NCBI RefSeq assembly: GCF_902459535.1
Contig: NZ_LR699555.1
Span: 1 to 64,000 of the forward strand
Source: Paraburkholderia dioscoreae
GTDB taxonomy: Bacteria > Pseudomonadota > Gammaproteobacteria > Burkholderiales > Burkholderiaceae
DNA length: 64,000 nt
Direction of reading: 5' to 3'
Below are positions 41,295 to 49,444 of the stretch, piece after piece. The notes beneath the pieces were generated by a model. The model did not search any database and had not been told where the DNA came from. It saw only the letters and a program-made list of their open reading frames with translations. A program made the translations under genes and the position numbers. Each line of letters begins with the position of its first letter. Position 1 is the stretch's first letter.

Positions 41295-41876
41295 ATGACG
41301 AACCGTGCAGCTGCGATCCGGGCTTGGCTGGTGACAGCCGTCTTGCCCGGGATTCTTATAGTTTTGAGTATCTGCTTGTTTGCGCTCTATTTTTTCCGCG
41401 GTGACGGAATCGACGAAGCAATCAGGCACATTTTTCGTTTCCTCCTGATTTTCGTATTGCTCGGCGTGCCGTATAGCATCGTCCACGAGCTTGGGCACGC
41501 AATCAGCGGATGGTGGTATGGCGTACCACCTCGGCGAATCAGGATTGGTTCACTTCGCTTATTTCGAGTCGGTCGCGCATGGGGGATCTCCGTGTGGTTC
41601 AGCTTTTTCCCGTTCGGCGGCCGAGTTGATTTCCGGGTCCATCCGCTTGAACGTGGCCGCAGGATTTCGATGTACGCCGCAGGGGTTGGCGCCGCGCTGC
41701 TCGTGGCAATTTTGGCAGGGTTGATGATCCCCGCTGAATACCAATGGCTACGTATCGAGACGGTGCTTTCGTTTGGTGTCTTTTGCTTGATCGACCTCTT
41801 CGGCAAGGCACCCAAGGGGCTTTGGTCAGACGGCGAGGCGATTCGCGGGTTGCTCAGATACTCGCAACGGTCGTGA
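41295..41876 (+). CDS. Membrane protein with HExxH zinc motif (M50-like)
   Basis: A 193-residue integral membrane protein with a HELGHAISGWWYGVPPRRIRIGSL block (about 65-88) inside a hydrophobic region. The HExxH followed by a G/W-rich stretch is the S2P/M50 protease layout. A second conserved Asp (typically in a later helix, NxxPxxxLDG) may be WSDGEAIRG near the end, but is not convincing. It could be a minimal site-2-type protease or an inactive relative. Start at 41295 (CGGAAAA upstream). Confidence 0.55.
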   Translation: MTNRAAAIRAWLVTAVLPGILIVLSICLFALYFFRGDGIDEAIRHIFRFLLIFVLLGVPYSIVHELGHAISGWWYGVPPRRIRIGSLRLFRVGRAWGISVWFSFFPFGGRVDFRVHPLERGRRISMYAAGVGAALLVAILAGLMIPAEYQWLRIETVLSFGVFCLIDLFGKAPKGLWSDGEAIRGLLRYSQRS

Positions 41877-41908
41877 GAACAACTGACGCCACGCATAGGA
41901 AAATAGTG

Positions 41909-42112
41909 ATGATTGAGCAACTAAAAATCGCAGCGAACGAGGTCAGGATTGGCGATGCGATTCGCCTCACTGCATTGCAAAATACCAGTGACCGAGATCG
42001 ACTGATCGAAGTGGTAGAAGTCAAGGTATCAGGGGTTTTTGTGAAGCTCGACACGGCTTTGGGTGTAAGCGAGTTTTTACCGGTAAATCGCAGCATCGCT
42101 GTTTGGCGGTAG
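41909..42112 (+). CDS. Uncharacterised 67-residue protein
   Basis: Product MIEQLKIAANEVRIGDAIRLTAL...FLPVNRSIAVWR, predicted all-beta and soluble, about the size of a small OB or SH3-like domain. AGGAAAA precedes the start. Follows the HExxH membrane gene by 32 bases. No family recognised. Confidence 0.45.
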   Translation: MIEQLKIAANEVRIGDAIRLTALQNTSDRDRLIEVVEVKVSGVFVKLDTALGVSEFLPVNRSIAVWR

Positions 42113-42253
42113 CTGACTCACATCCAAAACCTTTGGGCACTGGAAGTCGGGACTAGCCTTGGTAGCTGGGTCAGCCTCGTCAGCATTATTTTCGAACGGC
42201 CGGCTACTATCCGCTAGGCAGCTCGCGCACACATTGGAAACCGGGGAAGAGAT

Positions 42254-43078
42254 TTGAATCACGCTTTGAATGCCGACTACCTGCACACACGGGAACGCTT
42301 AGGTCTTGACTCCAGCGGAAACGATGCGGCCGCGGCTCGCGCACATGCGAGACAGGCTGGGCGTGAGGCGGCACTTTCAGGGACCGCTCTTGGTGAGGCA
42401 TCCGGACATATCGCCCGATTCGTGGTGCTTTCGCATGTGTATGCAGAGGGTTTTGCTGAGGCCGAAAACGCACTAATTTCCGGCTCGAACATGAAGCTTC
42501 TCTATGAGTGTCTCTCTGCACGGACTGTTGTGGACAAAGCGATTCAGGAGCGGGACGACGGGGAAATACATGACGCGGTACAGGCGATCTTTTCAATTGC
42601 AGCCGACAATCCTGGCTTGAACCTACCGTTTTTTTCTGATATTCCTGAAGTCGACAGGGTGATCGAAGCTGCGGCCACGTGGCAACGCGCAAGGAAAGAG
42701 CGGGAACAGGCAGCGGCTCGCCGTGCCGAGTGGCAGGCGTCGCTTCCTTCCGCTGTCGAGTTGAAGAGACAGGTCGAGGCAGCGGCGAACGGAGAGGGCA
42801 GGTCATTTGATTTTGAGGGTTATACCCTGTGGCATGAGCCCGAGCATGGCGGCTGGTCGCTAACCAATGCATACGGCATCGATAACTGCGCATTCCTTGC
42901 GGCGGAAGGCCATTTCCAATGGCTACTCAATGCGGTCAAGAAAGGCGAAGAGATTGGGCCTGTCCCACATGGTTGTGAGTCTCCGGACGACGACGATGAT
43001 CATCCCGACTGCGATGCGATGAGCGCATTTTTCGATGCTGCTATTGCAATGGGCCATCGGATGCAAATCGCCGCCTGA
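42254..43078 (+). CDS. Uncharacterised 274-residue protein
   Basis: TTG start after GGGGAAGA. The N-terminal half is helical with repeated Ala-rich helices (about 20-100). A charged coiled-coil stretch follows (WQRARKEREQAAARRAEWQ, about 145-163). The C-terminal part carries FDFEGYTLWHEPEHGGWSLTNAYGIDNC and a very acidic stretch (ESPDDDDDHPDCDAM). No enzyme motif and no membrane segment. I do not recognise it; it lies in a run of orphan genes. Confidence 0.5.
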   Translation: MNHALNADYLHTRERLGLDSSGNDAAAARAHARQAGREAALSGTALGEASGHIARFVVLSHVYAEGFAEAENALISGSNMKLLYECLSARTVVDKAIQERDDGEIHDAVQAIFSIAADNPGLNLPFFSDIPEVDRVIEAAATWQRARKEREQAAARRAEWQASLPSAVELKRQVEAAANGEGRSFDFEGYTLWHEPEHGGWSLTNAYGIDNCAFLAAEGHFQWLLNAVKKGEEIGPVPHGCESPDDDDDHPDCDAMSAFFDAAIAMGHRMQIAA

Positions 43079-43092
43079 TTCAAATTCAAAGC

Positions 43093-43533
43093 ATGGACAC
43101 ACAAACTGATTGCGATACGGTGCACAGCTCCCTTCCTGAAACTCAGATAAGCGCTATTGAGCTATTGATCGACAAACATGCGCTCAGCTCGGCCGGATTC
43201 TGTGTCTTGATCATATTGGCGCTGATGGGCATTTCAACCCCGTTTGATCGGCCGTTGCCCTTCGCGCTTTGGTTCGCATGCGTTGCGATACCCCTGTTTT
43301 TGAGCATTTATATCGCGAAGGAAGATATCGTTGCCCTGCGCAAACACCCTTCACGGAAAGCAGATCGAGCGCTTTCGTTGATCGCATACGTTAGCTATTT
43401 CGCGCTTCTGTTGCTGGCGGCGGCTATCGCGATGCTGGCTGCGCACCATTCGCCCCCGCTCGGCCTGGTCTTTTTTATCTTGGTAATGGCTTCTTTTTGG
43501 CTTTCCTCCCTACTGCGGAAGATCACAACGTAA
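43093..43533 (+). CDS. Uncharacterised membrane protein
   Basis: A 146-residue protein with four hydrophobic segments (FCVLIILALMGIS, FALWFACVAIPLFLSIYIA, SLIAYVSYFALLLLAAAIAMLAA, LGLVFFILVMASFWLSSLL) and a soluble N-terminal tail of ~30 residues. It begins 15 bases after the preceding gene. Function unknown. Confidence 0.5.
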   Translation: MDTQTDCDTVHSSLPETQISAIELLIDKHALSSAGFCVLIILALMGISTPFDRPLPFALWFACVAIPLFLSIYIAKEDIVALRKHPSRKADRALSLIAYVSYFALLLLAAAIAMLAAHHSPPLGLVFFILVMASFWLSSLLRKITT

Positions 43534-43588
43534 AACAAAAGTCTGCAGGATCCGAGCCGGTACTCTCCCTTAGACACAGGAAAGGTAA

Positions 43589-43978
43589 ATGCAAGAGCAG
43601 CAAACACGAACAACACGCAACCGCACGCTGTATAGGGGCGCTTGGCTTGTTGCGCTTGCACTGTTCTTAGGGGTCTGCCACCTGGGCAAGAAGTCGCCGT
43701 CGGTCAGCCAAGACCAGCAAGAGTTAGCGGCAGCCAACGACAACTGCCTAACTGTCTCCCGAGATACGGTAACGCGAATGGTGGGAAGTCTGCCGGGGAC
43801 ACGTGTTTCCGTCGCGTTGACGCAGGACGCCGTTCAGCGCGTGGCAACGGGCGGGTTTTCCTGTCGAACCGTGGCGGATGTGCATGCCCCGAATACTGAC
43901 CTGGTGGCAAGATACGACCTGACACTGGCAACAAGCAACGGCGTGTTTGTCCTTACGTCATGGCGGCCACACGTTTAA
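43589..43978 (+). CDS. Uncharacterised membrane-anchored small protein
   Basis: A 129-residue protein with an N-terminal hydrophobic anchor (GAWLVALALFLGVCHLG) and a soluble domain with two Cys (NDNCLTVSRD and FSCRTVADV). AGGAAAGG precedes the start. The segment after the anchor, TVTRMVGSLPGTRVSVALTQDAVQRVATGG, looks like a small alpha/beta periplasmic domain. No family recognised. Confidence 0.5.
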   Translation: MQEQQTRTTRNRTLYRGAWLVALALFLGVCHLGKKSPSVSQDQQELAAANDNCLTVSRDTVTRMVGSLPGTRVSVALTQDAVQRVATGGFSCRTVADVHAPNTDLVARYDLTLATSNGVFVLTSWRPHV

Positions 43979-44023
43979 TGCAAGTGAAAAGCCGGCGCAT
44001 CCGGCGCTACCGGGGGAAACGAC

Positions 44024-44584
44024 ATGAAGAAACGTGCAATAAGTGCGTCCGTCACGCTGCTGCTCATCTGCTTCCAAGCCGGGGCGCAAACTCTTCCGCA
44101 ACGCATTCTCCAATGCAGCGGCTCGGACGAGTGGAAGGGAATCAACGCCCCGAAAGACGCAGGAATACCTCAGCCTGACCCAAGTCGCATCGTGGGCGGG
44201 ACGTACACCTTCCAAGGCAATGTGCTGGTCAAGAGCGGTGAAGGCAAGGTCGCAGATCAACGGTACAAGCTGTGCAGCGTCACGACCACGAATTACGTCT
44301 ACTCGACGGATTGCTCAATTGACACGGCAGGCTACATTGCAGAATGGCTGAAAGTCTCCACCGCTGCTTCCGATACGGCCTTTCAGGCAAGGCACAAAGA
44401 AAGTTGGGTTCAACTCGACACCGTGACTGTTGATCGTGTGAACCTGAGCTTAGATGAGATGTACGTGGCACCGTTGGAACGATCTGACTACGACCCGGAG
44501 AAAGCGAACGCGCTTGTCCTTACTCCATACCTGCTATCCACGCACTACGTCGCCACTTGCCACTTGGCACAGCCGCAGTTCTGA
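44024..44584 (+). CDS. Uncharacterised exported protein
   Basis: A 186-residue protein with a signal peptide (AISASVTLLLICFQAGAQTLPQ) and a mature, mostly beta domain with several Cys (ILQCSGSDEW, KLCSVTTTNYVYSTDCSID, YVATCHLAQPQF). GGGGGAAA precedes the start. It is probably periplasmic and disulfide bonded. It follows the previous gene by 45 bases. I do not recognise a family. Confidence 0.55.
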   Translation: MKKRAISASVTLLLICFQAGAQTLPQRILQCSGSDEWKGINAPKDAGIPQPDPSRIVGGTYTFQGNVLVKSGEGKVADQRYKLCSVTTTNYVYSTDCSIDTAGYIAEWLKVSTAASDTAFQARHKESWVQLDTVTVDRVNLSLDEMYVAPLERSDYDPEKANALVLTPYLLSTHYVATCHLAQPQF

Positions 44585-44721
44585 ACGGCAGAGCCGGCAA
44601 TAGCAGTTGACAAATCGGAGACGATTCCGAGGCACACCACTGCTTTGAATCCGTCTTACCGACTGTAGATTGATAGGCGTCCCGTCTGCGAACATCTGCG
44701 CTATCGTGCGCCGGCTCCAGT

Positions 44722-45039
44722 TCAGGAGCCAACCCTCGCGCGGGCGCCGCCGGCGGAAGGTCTGTTCGTCCAGTCAAGCACCTCGGTGTGTGGGATGAAC
44801 CTGGGCGCAGCGAGCCAGCGCGTCAGCTCAGGTCGCCACTCCTCCCATACATAGGCAGTGAGATCGAACTCTTCCTCGATCCTTCCATCGTTGTCGTCAC
44901 GCAGGAACGCATACACGACTTCCCAGCCGTTCCAGTAGGCGACTGCGAAGTCAGTCAATTCGGCCACCATGCCGCGGGGTAAGTCGCGAAGCAGCATCGC
45001 CAACTGTGACTCAAACCTTTCGATCGTCAGTTCTGTCAT
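44722..45039 (-). CDS. Uncharacterised 105-residue protein
   Basis: Soluble, acidic protein starting MTELTIERFESQLAMLLRDLP after GGGAG, with a WEVVYAFLRDDNDGRIEEEFDLTAYVWEEW core and a poorly conserved-looking Gly/Arg tail. It may be a small antitoxin-like or regulatory protein, but nothing definite can be said. Leftward, near the DUF5677 gene. Confidence 0.4.
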   Translation of the reverse strand: MTELTIERFESQLAMLLRDLPRGMVAELTDFAVAYWNGWEVVYAFLRDDNDGRIEEEFDLTAYVWEEWRPELTRWLAAPRFIPHTEVLDWTNRPSAGGARARVGS

Positions 45040-45156
45040 GGTGATCTCCCGGAGGAAATGGAGGTCGGACGAGCATGTACTGCAGACGTGGTGAGTAGGG
45101 TGTTCAGGTTCAGCCCCACGGTCGTCACGGCATTGATGCGGTGCTCGAAATCCGAC

Positions 45157-46023
45157 CTACACGGCGGTTGCGATTGGACTGTCAGGTTGGACGCCAAGGG
45201 GCTCGTGGAGTTTTCGATAGGCCTTCACAAGCGCCGGCAGGGCCTCCTGCTCTTCCGGTGTGCCGAAGCGGCCCACAAACCCGTCTAACGCGACCAACAA
45301 GGAGCAGGCCGCGAGAGCCAAGGTATCGGCGTACTGCAAGTAGTCTGGACCGATGTGCAGACCGGTTATCTTCCCTTTGGCGCTCACCTCAACGTGGTGC
45401 TGAAGAGAGGTGGCGGACGGATGGGCGTCCTGAGAGAGAGATCGGTAGACGACTGTATAAAGGTTGGACAGGCCTAGGTCTTCTGCCAAGCCGTGAAGGT
45501 CAATGTCCTGGTGCTTCCCTGGCGTGCCGATCTCGTCGAGCAACGCGTCGAGCGCCGCTTCCGTTTCGGCTGGCACCTCTGGCATGTCCCGCAACTCGGC
45601 AGCGACCTGTCCGCGGAATCGCTGGTGCCCGCCATCGAACGCGTCGACGAATCGCGTCGTAGGCGATTCGCCCTTCTTGGGCTTGATTTTGGCGCCCTGC
45701 GACAGCACCATGTCGCGCGAGGCGGCCACGCAGTACAGCGCAGTTTCGAAGGTCGATCGCACCATGGCGCGCGACTGCGCGCGCAGTCCTCTAGCGCCCA
45801 GGAGCACAGCGCCCTCGAAGTCCTGAACGGCTCTCCCCAAAAGGGTGACGGCGAACAGGTCGGCGTCACGCTGTTGGATGTCGCGCGGCACGATCAGCAG
45901 GGCGATGGCGAAGCGGTTGATCTGCTCTACGAGCGCCGCATGGCCGGGGCAGTAGTCCCGCAACGCCTCATCCGCGAGGGCGTTAATGTGCGTGGATAGG
46001 AAGCCGTCACGGCTCAGAGTCAT
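45157..46023 (-). CDS. DUF5677-like protein
   Basis: A 288-residue all-helical protein. The block LLGRAVQDFEGAVLLGARGLRAQSRAMVRSTFETALYCVAASRD (about 55-100), followed later by YRSLSQDAHPSATSLQHHVEV, is the DUF5677 pattern, in which the conserved Arg/Glu and His residues resemble HEPN-type ribonuclease scaffolds. The start at 46023 has an excellent AAGGAGAGG. It is divergent from the Xre-RES pair. Such proteins are frequent in defence-rich regions; activity unknown. Confidence 0.6.
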   Translation of the reverse strand: MTLSRDGFLSTHINALADEALRDYCPGHAALVEQINRFAIALLIVPRDIQQRDADLFAVTLLGRAVQDFEGAVLLGARGLRAQSRAMVRSTFETALYCVAASRDMVLSQGAKIKPKKGESPTTRFVDAFDGGHQRFRGQVAAELRDMPEVPAETEAALDALLDEIGTPGKHQDIDLHGLAEDLGLSNLYTVVYRSLSQDAHPSATSLQHHVEVSAKGKITGLHIGPDYLQYADTLALAACSLLVALDGFVGRFGTPEEQEALPALVKAYRKLHEPLGVQPDSPIATAV

Positions 46024-46123
46024 GGTCCTCTCCTTCTTCCGCCAACCGTAGGCCATCGTGTCCAAGTCGGACGGAGTATTCTCGTCTACCAGTGGGCTAA
46101 GGGATCTTACGCGCACCAAAAAA

Positions 46124-46155
46124 ACCAAATGGGAATACCTTGTGTCCCGTTTGGT
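46124..46155. promoter_or_regulatory. Operator-like inverted repeat upstream of the Xre-RES pair
   Basis: Arms ACCAAATGGGA and TCCCGTTTGGT (10 of 11 pairs) with a 10-base spacer. Further CCCA/TGGG half-sites follow at 46172-46182 and 46197-46205. The repeated half-sites fit cooperative autoregulation by the antitoxin. Confidence 0.6.
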
Positions 46156-46212
46156 AATAGCCTAAACTGTATCCCAGTTGGGCATTAATCGTTGCTCATT
46201 TGGGAGAAAATC

Positions 46213-46740
46213 ATGACAGCAGAAGCAGTGGCAGGACGGCCGCATTCGCGGCGGCAAAAGCCCGGCGCTTCGGCGGCAAAGTCTGCAGCGGCCGCCAGGC
46301 TCGCACACATCGGGACCAACGGGCTCGGCGCTCAGGAAGACGATTTGACGTTCTTTCTCGGTCTCGCCCCGAGCGAACAGTCACGCCTGATTCGGGACGG
46401 CATGGAGGCTGTGATCGTCAGCCGGATTGCCACCGAGTTGCTGGATATCCCTGTGCAAACCTTGCTCGCCAGTCTGCGCCTTCCCAGCAGCACTATCAAC
46501 CGCAAGATTTCGCAGGGGGAGCGGCTCAGCGCGAGCGAGTCGGACCGCGCCGCTCGTACGATTCTGATTTACGCCCAGGCGAAAGACGTACTTGAAGACG
46601 GCAGGCTGGCGGCTGAATGGCTGCTGCGCCAGAACGTCGAACTGGGTGGTGAACGTCCATTGGACACGCTGGATACACAGACGGGGTTTGACCGTGTGCG
46701 TGACCTTCTTGTGCGTCTCGAATACGGCGTGACCGTATGA
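46213..46740 (+). CDS. Xre/MbcA/ParS-type antitoxin
   Basis: A 175-residue antitoxin of the RES-Xre system. After a basic N-terminus comes an Xre-like DNA-binding domain (LLDIPVQTLLASLRLPSSTINRKISQGERLSASESDR) and the C-terminal DUF2384 toxin-binding region (VLEDGRLAAEWLLRQNVELGGERPLDTLDTQTGFDRVRDLLVRLEYG). It neutralises the RES toxin and represses its own promoter. GGGAG precedes the start; the gene overlaps the toxin gene by 4 bases (ATGA). Confidence 0.9.
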   Translation: MTAEAVAGRPHSRRQKPGASAAKSAAAARLAHIGTNGLGAQEDDLTFFLGLAPSEQSRLIRDGMEAVIVSRIATELLDIPVQTLLASLRLPSSTINRKISQGERLSASESDRAARTILIYAQAKDVLEDGRLAAEWLLRQNVELGGERPLDTLDTQTGFDRVRDLLVRLEYGVTV

Positions 46741-47207
46741 AGGTGTTTCGTCTTGCCAAAGAGAAGCCCGGCAAATACCGGGCCGATGATCTGAGCGGTA
46801 ACGGTGCTGCATTAGCGGGTGGGCGCTGGAATCCGCGGGGGGTGCCCGTGCTTTATACGTGCTGCCACGCCTCGACAGCCGTCCTTGAGGCACGTGTTCA
46901 TGCGTCGGGCCTGCTACCGGTGGCCAACTTTTATCTGGTCACACTGGAAGTTCCGGACAGGGCTGTATCGAATGCTTTCGTGCCGGATCTTCCCGACGAC
47001 TGGAACGTACTTGATCACGACCCGGCGTCGACCGTGGATCTGGCGAGGCAGTGGCTCGAAGCCGGCAAACGGCTTGCAATGCGGGTTCCATCTGTTGTAT
47101 GCCCAAGTGACGACAACCTGATCCTGAATCCAGCGCATCCCGGCATGAAGCACGTCGTCGTGCTGCACAAGCAGCGCTTCGAGCTGGACCGGCGGCTCTT
47201 CAAATAA
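46737..47207 (+). CDS. RES-domain toxin (NAD+ phosphorylase)
   Basis: A 156-residue RES toxin. Studied members degrade NAD+ (phosphorolysis or hydrolysis) and stop growth. Conserved residues are visible in GGRWNPRGVPVLYTCCHASTAVLEARVH (Arg, Tyr and Glu of the RES active site) and in the C-terminal NPAHPGMKHVVVLHKQRFELDRRLF. It forms a translationally coupled pair with the antitoxin and serves as a stability or defence module on the replicon. Confidence 0.9.
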   Translation: MKVFRLAKEKPGKYRADDLSGNGAALAGGRWNPRGVPVLYTCCHASTAVLEARVHASGLLPVANFYLVTLEVPDRAVSNAFVPDLPDDWNVLDHDPASTVDLARQWLEAGKRLAMRVPSVVCPSDDNLILNPAHPGMKHVVVLHKQRFELDRRLFK

Positions 47208-47270
47208 ACCAGTGGCGACCGTGCTTGTGCGGCCGCCGCAAGACAGGACCATGACAGGCGGAGTGGTGGT

Positions 47271-47621
47271 ATGAATCCCGTTGAAGCGAAAACGACCCTT
47301 GAGCAACTGGCGCGCGGCATCGACCCCGAGACGGGTGAAATCCTCGCCGAACAGAGCCCGTTCAATAACCCGAAAGTGATCCGGGCCCTGTTTTTTGCTG
47401 TTCAGGAACTCGACAAGCTCGGCGGTGAGCCGGCACCGGCCGAGCGACCTGTTCGTGAACGGCCGCAGAACGCCGGGCGCCCATGGCTGGAGGAGGAGGA
47501 TCAGAGATTGTTGGAGGCGTTCGATGCGGGTGCCTCGCCGAAAGAACTTGCTGCAAAACACGAGCGCACGAAGGGCGCGATCGATTCGCGGCTGATTCGC
47601 CTCGGCCGGGTCGAGGCCTGA
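47271..47621 (+). CDS. Uncharacterised protein with C-terminal HTH-like region
   Basis: A 116-residue protein starting MNPVEAKTTLEQLARGIDPETGEIL, with a C-terminal EEEDQRLLEAFDAGASPKELAAKHERTKGAIDSRLIRLG, which reads as a Myb/HTH-like three-helix module. The N-terminal part resembles short plasmid and phage proteins beginning with a DPxTGE motif. Probably DNA binding. It lies after the RES gene with its own GGAG site. Confidence 0.55.
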   Translation: MNPVEAKTTLEQLARGIDPETGEILAEQSPFNNPKVIRALFFAVQELDKLGGEPAPAERPVRERPQNAGRPWLEEEDQRLLEAFDAGASPKELAAKHERTKGAIDSRLIRLGRVEA

Positions 47622-47735
47622 ATGCTTGCAACGTGTCCGTTGGCGAGAGCGCGTCACGTAGGGTGGGCGAGACCGCTGACGGTTAGTTGCGTATTTTCAT
47701 CCTTCCCAACCCGATTTCCTCTAAGCGGAGCCCGA

Positions 47736-48422
47736 ATGACCAACGTAGTTGCACGACATCCCGTTCATCTGCTTGAAATGGGCAACATCGTCGAAGACTG
47801 GATACCGGTGAAGACAACCATGCTGGCCGGACCGCTGCTTGATCTGACGCTGGCCTGCTGGACCGGCGACTTCAGCCTGGTCGTCATCCAGCTGTATGCA
47901 GACCTGTATCCAGCGTATGTACTGGTCCAGGCCAACGAGCCCGAGACCGAGACCAGCAGCGAGATCGAGCGACCGCTCGGACCCTGGAACCCCCGGGCAG
48001 ACTCCGAGCTTTCAGCGGGGTTGCTCCGCCGTTTGAACGCTAAAGGGGCGGCGACCACACGTGCCGAGGGCGAGGACATGCGCGCGGCGCTGTGCCGTGC
48101 ACTGGCCAACGTCATCGGGCCCGTCGTCGAGGTGCCGGTGTACGGCCGCGTGGGAGACAAAGTGCCGGACATTGATTCCGTCCGGGCGCTTGATGGACGG
48201 ATCTTCGCGACGCTAAGCCCCGACGAGTGCTCGGTACTGCGCTTCTATCGGATGCGGGGAAGAAAGTTTGGCGTGGCAATCACTTTTGCTGGCGACGTCG
48301 ATGAGGCTGCGATGGCCGCCGCTACCAGCCTGCTCCACGAAGATGAAATCCTTCGCCGCAGCAACAACCGTGTGACCGTATCTCTGACCAATCAGGTGGA
48401 GGCTGGGCATGGAGGGTCTTGA
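47736..48422 (+). CDS. Uncharacterised protein, possible DUF2591-like N-terminus
   Basis: A 228-residue protein starting MTNVVARHPVHLLEMGNIVEDW. A short stretch, TTMLAGPLLDLTLACWTG, recalls the start of phage NinX/DUF2591 proteins, but the rest shows no clear family. It is soluble, with an alpha/beta look. Its end overlaps the next gene by 14 bases, so the two are coupled. The resemblance is weak. Confidence 0.45.
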   Translation: MTNVVARHPVHLLEMGNIVEDWIPVKTTMLAGPLLDLTLACWTGDFSLVVIQLYADLYPAYVLVQANEPETETSSEIERPLGPWNPRADSELSAGLLRRLNAKGAATTRAEGEDMRAALCRALANVIGPVVEVPVYGRVGDKVPDIDSVRALDGRIFATLSPDECSVLRFYRMRGRKFGVAITFAGDVDEAAMAAATSLLHEDEILRRSNNRVTVSLTNQVEAGHGGS

Positions 48423-48708
48423 ATCGTTCGGTTTGCCGGAAACGTTCCCGGCCGATCTGATGCCGGCGACCGGCGCGCAATTCATCAAGGATTGCATCAA
48501 GGGCATGGACCGGACTACGCTGACCCGGATAGCACGCGAGCGTGGCTTCATGCCAACCTGGAAACGGCTGACACACCTCGGTCCCGGCGTCTATGGATTC
48601 AGCCTGACGATCGATCGTATGGGCGTGCCGTTGATGGTACGTATGAGCGAAGCGGCCCCGGAGCAACGACTGGATGTCCGTACGCCCGAGCAACAGTCGC
48701 TTTTCTAG
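48409..48708 (+). CDS. Uncharacterised 99-residue protein
   Basis: Begins MEGLESFGLPETFPADLMP inside the end of the previous gene, with GGAGG ahead. A helical middle (IKDCIKGMDRTTLTRIARERGFMPTW) and a beta end (YGFSLTIDRMGVPLMVRMSE). It is followed after 27 bases by the SRAP gene. No family recognised. Confidence 0.5.
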   Translation: MEGLESFGLPETFPADLMPATGAQFIKDCIKGMDRTTLTRIARERGFMPTWKRLTHLGPGVYGFSLTIDRMGVPLMVRMSEAAPEQRLDVRTPEQQSLF

Positions 48709-48735
48709 CCAACCTGCCGTTGCTGGAGGTTTTTC

Positions 48736-49428
48736 ATGTGTGGACGTTATTCGCGCGGCCAGAAGGATCTGTTTTACATCGAGCCGCTGATGACTGATGC
48801 CGGCGATAGTCGGCTTGCCGGACATGCGGACATCTTCCGACCGAGCTGGAACATCTCGCCAGGCACCAAGCAGCCCATCATCGGCCCCGCCGGGCCGCGC
48901 CTCGAAACGTGGGGATTCAGACCGGCGTGGGCAGTAGCCAGAAAGAGTCAGATGATGATCAACGCTCGGCTCGACAAGGCCGCGTCGAGCACGTGGAAAT
49001 GGATGTTCACTTCGGGGCGCGTGCTGGTTCCGGCCGACGGCTGGTACGAGTGGGTGGGACCGAAAGGCAAGAAACAGCCCTTTTTCATATCGTCAAATGC
49101 CGGACCTCCCGTCTATTTTGCGGGGCTGAGCAGCGTGCGGGCCGACGCAGCTCCCTCCGAGACGCCGGGCGTCGTGTTCGGCTTTGTGATCGTGACCGCG
49201 GCGGCCGACAGCGGCATGCTCGACGTGCATGACCGACGGCCGCTTGTGCTAACGCTTGAAGAAGCCAGAATATGGCTGGATCCTGGCACGACGTTCGAGG
49301 AAGCCGTGCACCTCGCCAACACTGCGGGCAAGTCCTCGGACGATTTTCATTGGCACAAGGTCACGCCGGAAGTGAACCGAACTGGCACCGACAGTCCGAC
49401 ATTCAACGAGCCGATCGGCGATCGGTGA
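48736..49428 (+). CDS. SRAP (YedK/HMCES-type) abasic-site-binding protein
   Basis: A 230-residue SRAP protein of the canonical kind: MCGRYSRGQ supplies Cys2, ARLDKAASS and VLVPADGWYEWVG carry the conserved Arg and Glu, and VTAAADSGMLDVHDRRPLVLTLEEARIWLDP the catalytic His. It forms a DNA-protein crosslink at abasic sites in single-stranded DNA. GGAGG precedes the start. It is distinct from the long form at 4257-5216, so the window encodes two different SRAP proteins. Confidence 0.92.
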   Translation: MCGRYSRGQKDLFYIEPLMTDAGDSRLAGHADIFRPSWNISPGTKQPIIGPAGPRLETWGFRPAWAVARKSQMMINARLDKAASSTWKWMFTSGRVLVPADGWYEWVGPKGKKQPFFISSNAGPPVYFAGLSSVRADAAPSETPGVVFGFVIVTAAADSGMLDVHDRRPLVLTLEEARIWLDPGTTFEEAVHLANTAGKSSDDFHWHKVTPEVNRTGTDSPTFNEPIGDR

Positions 49429-49444
49429 ATCGGAACAAAAACGC

